This document shows, in pieces, positions 6,613 to 11,188 of a stretch of 64,000 nt of DNA (position 1 is its first letter; each line of letters starts with the position of its first letter). The position numbers were made by a program, and so were the translations under genes. The notes beneath the pieces were generated by a model, which was not told the DNA's origin, ran no database searches, and saw nothing but the letters and a program-made list of their open reading frames with translations. Origin of the DNA: a virus; the IMG/VR virus record IMGVR_UViG_3300008266_000014, positions 1 through 64,000 of that record. One strand, 5' to 3'.

Positions 6613-7272
6613 ATGTTAGAGTTTTACACATTTATACCTGATCTGGTAAGTAGTATGCCCATTGAGAAATCAAACATAAGTGATTTTGTTTGGTACAATA
6701 AAATGGTTGCTGATCTCAAGCAGTGCAGGCGTGTATCGGCCCACACATCCAGGTGTCCAGGTATTATTGGTATTGGTAATATGGGGTGGATTCAAAGATC
6801 CTATCAGGACTTTGTAATCCACACTAATGGCGATGGTGTTAGTTTTGATTTTGAGTGTGAAATAGATCAAAAAAAATTAATGTACGGGGATCTAATGAAC
6901 GACTACATCAGCCTGCATCCAGCCTCACAGCTATTTGATTTTGGTAACTTTAAAAAAAACACACTCAAAACTATCGTAAAAATTCAGTCTCCCTGGGTAG
7001 TTAAAATACCCAAGGGATACTCTGTAATAGCCATGCCTATTCCACTTAGCGATAGAAACGAATTTACATCTGCTTGTGGAATCTTAAAACATACTAATTT
7101 TCTGAATGTCCAGTTATTTTGGCACAGTCTTAACGATAGTGTTGTAATAAAAAAAGGGACTCCCTTGCAGCAGTATATTATGGTTATGGATGAGTCACTT
7201 CCTTACAGCGTAAACCAGATTGAAAGTTCACTGGTAGATAATATTATCGATGATATTAGGGCACAGAAATAA
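6613..7272 (+). CDS. Conserved phage protein, paralogue of the 2870-3625 product
   Basis: 219 residues sharing ordered blocks with the product of 2870-3625: SAHTSRCPGIIGIGNMGW, FVIHTNGDG, a stretch ending WVVKIPKGYSVIAMPIPL, NEFTSACGIL, NVQLFWHSLND and IKKGTPLQQYIMV. The N-terminal basic extension of the paralogue is missing, so the shared part is the core domain. The conserved histidines, the cysteine of RCPG and the NGDG turn could be functional, but no enzyme class can be named. The start follows a 32-base gap; ATG 6613 is the first in frame. Retaining two diverged copies suggests distinct roles. Confidence 0.65.
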   Translation: MLEFYTFIPDLVSSMPIEKSNISDFVWYNKMVADLKQCRRVSAHTSRCPGIIGIGNMGWIQRSYQDFVIHTNGDGVSFDFECEIDQKKLMYGDLMNDYISLHPASQLFDFGNFKKNTLKTIVKIQSPWVVKIPKGYSVIAMPIPLSDRNEFTSACGILKHTNFLNVQLFWHSLNDSVVIKKGTPLQQYIMVMDESLPYSVNQIESSLVDNIIDDIRAQK

Positions 7273-7445
7273 TGGAATCTCATAAGCGAACGTTGATAAG
7301 ATCGGTATCTTGGCGTATTGTTGCAACTTTGGTTACAGCTGCATGGACTGGTATTCAGGGAGCTGTAATCATAAATATTTTTATGACAGTAGCTCACTAC
7401 ATACATGAAAGACTCTGGCTTAAAATCAAGTGGGGACGTGAATGA
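7272..7445 (+). CDS. DUF2061 small membrane protein
   Basis: 57 residues from ATG 7272, overlapping the previous stop (TAATG). The sequence opens MESHKRTLIRSVSWRIVATL, continues with a glycine-containing hydrophobic helix (VTAAWTGI...AVIINIFMTV) and ends HYIHERLWLKIKWGRE. The RS-SWR--AT--T and Y--HE--W pattern is typical of DUF2061, a two-helix inner-membrane family of unknown function. Its overlap with the next gene (ATGA) places it in the same operon. DUF2061 genes occur in bacteria and marine phages. Confidence 0.75.
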   Translation: MESHKRTLIRSVSWRIVATLVTAAWTGIQGAVIINIFMTVAHYIHERLWLKIKWGRE

Positions 7446-7636
7446 TTATTTGTGTTTGTAGAAACATAAAACAATCAGATTACAAATCTAAGAACGAATT
7501 AATCAGTCGGCTGACTGAGGATGATGTTAGTTGTGGGCAGTGTTTAAACTACTGCAAACAACTCAAAGAACACACTATTCATCTAGAAGTGGCAAAGGCG
7601 ACGAATAGACTAAGATACCGCTGGTCGGTAACGTAG
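7442..7636 (+). CDS. Bfd-like [2Fe-2S] protein
   Basis: 64 residues. The N-terminal C-x-C (C4, C6 in IICVCRNI) and a second pair C-x2-C (C31, C34 in SCGQCLNYC) match the four cluster ligands of bacterioferritin-associated ferredoxin / BFD domains. The spacer between pairs is a little shorter than in E. coli Bfd, and a fifth cysteine (C38) is nearby. Such proteins carry electrons, for example to ferritin-like diiron proteins. With rubrerythrin three genes upstream and lacking its own rubredoxin domain, it may be its redox partner; that is inference. The last codons overlap the structured RNA element at 7570-7658. Confidence 0.75.
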   Translation: MIICVCRNIKQSDYKSKNELISRLTEDDVSCGQCLNYCKQLKEHTIHLEVAKATNRLRYRWSVT

Positions 7637-7658
7637 GGGCGGATCCTACATAGTGTGT
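7570..7658 (+). other. Structured RNA element before ssrA (unassigned)
   Basis: A 9-bp perfect helix (ACACACTAT 7570-7578 with ATAGTGTGT 7650-7658) closes a region holding two perfect 5-bp hairpins: TACCG 7616-7620 with CGGTA 7626-7630 (5-base loop), and GTAGG 7633-7637 with CCTAC 7645-7649 (7-base loop, directly stacked on the closing helix). The arrangement is tRNA-like in outline but lacks a T-loop consensus and an anticodon loop. It overlaps the end of the Bfd-like gene and sits just before the tmRNA acceptor piece, so it could be a processing signal or a regulatory RNA. Confidence 0.45.
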
Positions 7659-7659
7659 A

Positions 7660-7981
7660 ACATATTGTTGTAATTCCTTCAAAGTGAAGGCATTCTGGAC
7701 GTGGGTTCGACTCCCACCTAGTCCACCAGAAGTGTTGTTTAGGGTGATATGTAAGAGTTTAACAAGACTCTGAGGATTGGAATTCCTGACCTGTGAACAG
7801 CAGGACACTTCTGATGGGCTAGACATGGTTTCGACAGGGTGAGATAGCAGAGACGGCAACACGGTAGGCGATGACCGTAAATCAAGCAAAAAAAGTAACC
7901 GCAAATGATAGCGAGTACGCTCTAGCAGCTTAAGCTCTAGATGAGGTTTCGCCAGCTGTCCTTATCATCCAATCAGCTGGC
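7660..7981 (+). ncRNA. ssrA: Two-piece (circularly permuted) tmRNA
   Basis: The acceptor piece comes first, ending at 7728. It has a T arm (GTGGG 7701-7705 / CCCAC 7713-7717, loop TTCGACT) and a 3' acceptor strand CTAGTCC followed by ACCA. The coding piece starts at 7816 with GGGCTAG, which pairs with all seven acceptor bases (one G-U), then GACATGGTTTCGACAGG, the usual tmRNA 5' signature. The resume codon is GCA 7901, preceded by AGTAACC. The encoded tag is ANDSEYALAA (TAA at 7931-7933), so the full tag is A-ANDSEYALAA after the charged alanine. An 8-bp hairpin (7951-7958 with 7974-7981) closes the coding piece. tmRNA rescues stalled ribosomes and tags nascent proteins for proteolysis. The 5' end of the acceptor piece is approximate. 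Confidence 0.92.
7729..7815 (+). other. Intervening segment of the permuted tmRNA precursor
   Basis: The 87 bases between the CCA end and the coding-piece 5' end are expected to be removed during maturation. An 8-bp helix (AGAAGTGT 7728-7735 with ACACTTCT 7805-7812) extends the acceptor stem, and smaller internal hairpins lie within, for example CCTG/CAGG around 7790-7804. This layout is normal for permuted ssrA genes and shows that the two pieces are made as one precursor. Confidence 0.75.
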
Positions 7982-7997
7982 ATCACTCCAATCTTAT

Positions 7998-8669
7998 ATG
8001 TTTGAACAACGTCTATATCAAATTGTCAGAAATTCTGTTTCTGAAGATATGTGCTCTCTAATCGATCGCCAGGCTGAGATGGTGAGAAAATTTACTTATT
8101 TCAACGAGGGTATCGATCAATCGGACACAAACTATTTCTCTGACAATCTATGTAAAAATAGTTTTCCTTTGTATGGGTGGAGTTGTACAGATGCGTTATT
8201 GCAGATGTTACAGCCTAAGATAGAAGAAATTACTAAAAAGAAGCTTCTTCCAACATATAGCTATATGAGAATATATTATCCTGGCTCGGACATGAGGAGA
8301 CATATAGATAGACCGAGTTGTGAATACTCTGCGTCTCTATGCATATCAAATGATCCGGATCCCTGGGAACTGTGGGTTGAAAATCTAGAAGGTAGAAACT
8401 TACCTATATTACTATACCCAGGCGACATGCTGGTGTATAGTGGTGTAAAACTCCCACATTGGAGAACTCCTTATCAAGGCAACAGACAAACACAAGTTTT
8501 TTTTCATTATGTTGATGAGGAAGGCAAATATAAAGATTTCAAATATGATTGCAGGCAGGATCTAGGTATTGGATCTGCAGAAGATGCCAATTTGAAGTTA
8601 ATCGAACTATTTGATACACACGGAGACGAGCTTAGGAAAGACGCTAAGAGATTAGGTCTCACCGTATAA
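7998..8669 (+). CDS. 2OG-Fe(II) oxygenase
   Basis: About 223 residues from ATG 7998. An in-frame ATG at 7941 lies inside the tmRNA coding piece and is rejected. The metal triad is H102-x-D104 (RRHIDRPSCEYSAS) and H154 (VKLPHWRTPY), with R163 (GNRQTQVFFHYV) as the probable 2-oxoglutarate anchor. YPGDMLVYSG before the distal histidine is typical of the fold. The C-terminus continues with a helical extension of about 50 residues (KLIELFDTHGDELRKDAKRLG). The position directly after ssrA is shared with no obvious functional link. It is the third of four oxygenases in the window; the substrate is unknown. Confidence 0.78.
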   Translation: MFEQRLYQIVRNSVSEDMCSLIDRQAEMVRKFTYFNEGIDQSDTNYFSDNLCKNSFPLYGWSCTDALLQMLQPKIEEITKKKLLPTYSYMRIYYPGSDMRRHIDRPSCEYSASLCISNDPDPWELWVENLEGRNLPILLYPGDMLVYSGVKLPHWRTPYQGNRQTQVFFHYVDEEGKYKDFKYDCRQDLGIGSAEDANLKLIELFDTHGDELRKDAKRLGLTV

Positions 8670-8673
8670 TTAT

Positions 8674-8681
8674 TATAAATA
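8674..8681 (+). promoter_or_regulatory. T4-type late promoter box
   Basis: TATAAATA, an exact match to the T4 late-promoter -10 element recognised by the gp55 sigma factor. It lies about 145 bases before the endolysin start, leaving a long 5' untranslated region in which no gene is evident. Confidence 0.6.
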
Positions 8682-8826
8682 CCATTATCTACAATAGGGT
8701 CAACGGCCCAAAGCATTATGAGCAGTTCTTGATAAGGATGTCATTGTGATATTTAAAAATCTGGTAACTGAAAGTAGTATATCCTCGTATTCTAAATTTC
8801 CCGTAACAACAAAAGAGGAAGTAAAC

Positions 8827-9354
8827 ATGAAAAAGATAGTGTTAATAGCACTTCTTGGTTTATGTTCGCTTGTACTTGCTGATGACACGCAGTATGAAAC
8901 CGACACGTCATTGTTGTACACATCTAGCACATTCAGTCAAGTATCAGAACGACAAGTAGAGTGTTTAGCGAAGAACATGTATTTTGAAGCCAAGAATGAA
9001 CCCGAAGCAGGAATCAGAGCAGTTGGTTTTGTTACTCTCAATAGAGTATCTGATCCACACTTTCCGAAAACAATCTGTGAGGTAGTGTACCAAAAAGAAA
9101 GAAGTATGTGCCAATTCTCATGGGTATGTTCTCGTGGCAAGAATCCCAAGATTGATGATCCAAGTAGGTATCGGTGGATTAGACAACTTGCATCTGATAT
9201 AATATACAACTACTCCGATGAAGATGCTAAAGACCCCAGCAAAGGATCTTTATTCTTTCACGCAACATACATCAATCCCAACTGGAAGTTGAAAAAGACC
9301 GTTCGCATAGGTCAGCACGTCTTCTATAAGAGACCAACAAGGAAAACTCAATGA
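8827..9354 (+). CDS. Secreted SleB-family cell wall hydrolase (endolysin)
   Basis: 175 residues from ATG 8827, selected because GAGGAAGT precedes it and the product then begins with a signal peptide (MKKIVLIALLGLCSLVLA). An upstream GTG at 8746 would bury the signal. The mature part is a Hydrolase_2/SleB domain: ECLAKNMYFEAKNEP (E54 the likely catalytic glutamate), VGFVTLNRV, CEVVYQKERSMCQFSW and FFHATYINPNW. The family cleaves glycan strands of peptidoglycan as a lytic transglycosylase or muramidase. The Sec signal implies delivery to the periplasm without a classical holin. This is the probable main lysis enzyme. It overlaps gp33 by 4 bases. Confidence 0.85.
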   Translation: MKKIVLIALLGLCSLVLADDTQYETDTSLLYTSSTFSQVSERQVECLAKNMYFEAKNEPEAGIRAVGFVTLNRVSDPHFPKTICEVVYQKERSMCQFSWVCSRGKNPKIDDPSRYRWIRQLASDIIYNYSDEDAKDPSKGSLFFHATYINPNWKLKKTVRIGQHVFYKRPTRKTQ

Positions 9355-9587
9355 TTCAGGATCTTAACTTTGTTAGTATTGTTGAGTTCTCAAAAGAAAT
9401 AGAAAAACTTGTCAGTGAAAAGAAGATGGAGTACATTGATGCTGTTGTTTATTTCTGTGATAAAAATAGCATCGATATAGAAACAGCTGCTTCGCTAATT
9501 AAAAATAACTCCAAGCTCAAGGCGTCTATCCAAGAAGAGGCTGAGCAACTTAACTATTTGCCTAAGACACAAAAGCTACCACTATGA
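9351..9587 (+). CDS. gp33: Late promoter transcription accessory protein (gp33-like)
   Basis: 78 residues. EFSKEIEKLVSEKKMEYIDAVV, the acidic helix NSIDIETAASLI and the C-terminal AEQLNYLPKTQKLPL match the short gp33 proteins of marine T4-like phages as I recall them, shorter than T4 gp33 (112). gp33 bridges RNA polymerase to the sliding clamp so that late genes are transcribed from replicating DNA. The gene order gp33-gp59-gp32 is the same as in T4, which strengthens the call more than the sequence alone. It overlaps gp59 by 4 bases. Confidence 0.75.
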   Translation: MIQDLNFVSIVEFSKEIEKLVSEKKMEYIDAVVYFCDKNSIDIETAASLIKNNSKLKASIQEEAEQLNYLPKTQKLPL

Positions 9588-10174
9588 CTGATTATGAAGC
9601 GTATAAACTGTACTGTGCGCTCAAAAGACATTTTCAGTTAGATTCATACGACTATTTTAAGTATCTTGGAAAGATAAAAGTATCGTATGGTGCTTTTGAG
9701 AAAAGAAACGACAAGTACTTCTTTTCGAAGCTAGCAAAACATAAAGATCCTATTGGCTTCCTTGTTGCAAATCTCTATCAAAACGGAGATCTCTGGATAG
9801 GAGATCTTGTTAATGAGAATGCAACGGAAAAGAACTATAGAGATTGGTTGAAGAAGATTCAATCCCTGAGTTACTTTTTTAAGAATGATCTAGAACAGAT
9901 AGACAATCTTAAAGAAGAATACAAGGTCAAGAATCGTCAGCACCCTCAGTTGTTCAGGCGTTATCTCAGCAAACAAATAACGGCTGAAACCCTAATCATC
10001 ATTGACAAGTTAAATAAGAGTTGTCTTTTTAGGTACTGGGATCAGAATCTTGACGATCCAGTCTGGAAATCAGAGGGTGTAAAATTATCTAAATTATCGC
10101 CATTTATTTCGGTTGATCTAGATAAATACAGAAGTATAATAGAAGAGTCTCAGGCTCATTCTGTTGTGCAGTAG
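9584..10174 (+). CDS. gp59: Helicase loader (gp59)
   Basis: 196 residues, close to T4 gp59 (217). The N-terminus YEAYKLYCALKRHF, DSYDYFKYLGKI, the KYFFSKLAKHKDP block, FLVANLYQNGDLWIGD, and the C-terminal PQLFRRYLSKQITAETLII are characteristic. gp59 binds forked DNA and gp32-coated strands and loads the gp41 helicase, coupling recombination to replication. It sits between gp33 and gp32 exactly as in T4. There is a 58-base gap before gp32 in which a 14-codon open frame (10178-10222) is seen but not called. Confidence 0.88.
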   Translation: MTDYEAYKLYCALKRHFQLDSYDYFKYLGKIKVSYGAFEKRNDKYFFSKLAKHKDPIGFLVANLYQNGDLWIGDLVNENATEKNYRDWLKKIQSLSYFFKNDLEQIDNLKEEYKVKNRQHPQLFRRYLSKQITAETLIIIDKLNKSCLFRYWDQNLDDPVWKSEGVKLSKLSPFISVDLDKYRSIIEESQAHSVVQ

Positions 10175-10232
10175 ATCATGAGTCTGTGGATACGAAACAT
10201 ATACAAACATATATTTAAATAAGGAAAATACG

Positions 10233-11159
10233 ATGTCATTTTCAAATCTCAAAAAGTCTTCCAAGTCGTCCCTCGAAAAGCTCACTCAGCAAGTTCAGAA
10301 GCTATCAAATCCAGAAGGTAACACTCGCGAACAAGACACTCGTTTCTGGCAACCAGAAGTTGATAAGTCTGGTAATGGATATGCTGTGATTCGCTTCCTA
10401 CCTGCACCTGATGGTGAAGATGTGCCTTTTGTTCGTATCTTCGATCACGGATTCAAAGGTCCTGGTGGTCAGTGGTATATCGAGAAATCACTAACTACAA
10501 TTGGTAAGGCTGATCCTGTCTCGGAGTACAATACCCAACTATGGGCAACTGGTACAAAAGAAAATCAAGATCAGGTTCGCAAGCAAAAGCGTAAGCTGAA
10601 TTTCATCTCGAACATCTACGTTGTAAGCGACAAATCTCATCCAGAAAACGAAGGCAAGGTATTCTTGTTCAAGTACGGCAAGAAGATCTTTGACAAGTTG
10701 AACGCAGCAATGAATCCAGAGTTCGAGGACGAGGATCCAATTAATCCATTTGATCTTTGGGCGGGTGCAAACTTCAAACTGAAGATTCGTAATGTTGAGG
10801 GGTATCGCAACTACGATAAATCAGAGTTTGAAGAGCAATCACCTTTACTCGATGATGACTCGGAGCTCGAGTCTATCTGGAAGCAGGAACACTCTCTACA
10901 GGAGTTCCTCGATGAGAAACACTTCAAACCTTATGATGATTTGAAGCAAAAGCTCTATCGAGTGCTTGCCCTTGATGGTAGTGGTTCAACAAAACCAGTT
11001 CAAAATGCATCTCAGCGTACTATCGTTGATGAAGAGGATTTTGAACAGTTGGCCAAACCAGCAAAGAGTGCTAAGCCAGCTTCTAAACCCAAGCAAGATG
11101 CTCCTTGGGATGAGGATGAAGATCTCGAAGCGTTTAAGTCGTTAATCAACGACGACTAA
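10233..11159 (+). CDS. gp32: Single-stranded DNA-binding protein (gp32)
   Basis: 308 residues (T4 gp32: 301). The basic N-terminal cooperativity region (SSLEKLTQQVQKL), the core strands VIRFLPAPDGE and RIFDHGFKGPGGQWYIEK, and the conserved ENEGKVFLFKYGKKIFDK and WAGANFKLKIRNVEGY blocks identify it. The C-terminus is a typical acidic tail (DEDEDLEAF...INDD) for contacts with replication proteins. The zinc-binding cysteines of T4 gp32 are replaced: the T4 Cys-Pro-Val-Cys region reads ADPVSEYN here. As I recall, cyanophage gp32 proteins also lack them. AAGGAAA precedes ATG 10233. Confidence 0.95.
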   Translation: MSFSNLKKSSKSSLEKLTQQVQKLSNPEGNTREQDTRFWQPEVDKSGNGYAVIRFLPAPDGEDVPFVRIFDHGFKGPGGQWYIEKSLTTIGKADPVSEYNTQLWATGTKENQDQVRKQKRKLNFISNIYVVSDKSHPENEGKVFLFKYGKKIFDKLNAAMNPEFEDEDPINPFDLWAGANFKLKIRNVEGYRNYDKSEFEEQSPLLDDDSELESIWKQEHSLQEFLDEKHFKPYDDLKQKLYRVLALDGSGSTKPVQNASQRTIVDEEDFEQLAKPAKSAKPASKPKQDAPWDEDEDLEAFKSLINDD

Positions 11160-11166
11160 AAAGAAA

Positions 11167-11187
11167 GGGGCCAGATGGCCCCTTTTT
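11167..11187. terminator. Bidirectional terminator between gp32 and tape measure
   Basis: A perfect 6-bp GC stem (GGGGCC / GGCCCC) with an AGAT loop followed by TTTTT, and AAAGAAA on the other side. It lies between two genes that converge from opposite strands (gp32 ends at 11159, the minus-strand gene ends at 11189), so it can terminate both. Confidence 0.9.
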
Positions 11188-11188
11188 A

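Noticed and set aside
4712-7636. Additional PQQ biosynthesis genes (pqqB-E) near pqqA
   Set aside because: Neighbouring products were read through; none shows the radical SAM (PqqE), PqqD, PqqC or PqqB patterns.
7572-7657. A tRNA gene
   Set aside because: There is a 7-bp acceptor-like helix and a T-arm-like hairpin, but no TTCRA loop, no 7-base anticodon loop and no CCA-type end.
7570-7658. Glutamine riboswitch upstream of ssrA
   Set aside because: The expected core (CGGAAGUA followed by a GAAG segment and a CGUU/AACG closing helix) is not present; only loose similarity (CGGTAACGTAGG) is seen. Reported as an unassigned structure instead.
7941-7997. Upstream ATG start for the oxygenase at 7998
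   Set aside because: It lies inside the coding piece of the tmRNA including its 3' hairpin; ATG 7998 begins right after the RNA.
8746-8826. N-terminal extension of the SleB hydrolase from GTG 8746
   Set aside because: It would hide a clear signal peptide; GAGGAAGT before ATG 8827 marks the true start.
10178-10222. Fourteen-codon ORF in the gp32 leader
   Set aside because: Could be a leader peptide, but AT-rich and without supporting signals; the region more probably holds gp32 translational control sequence.
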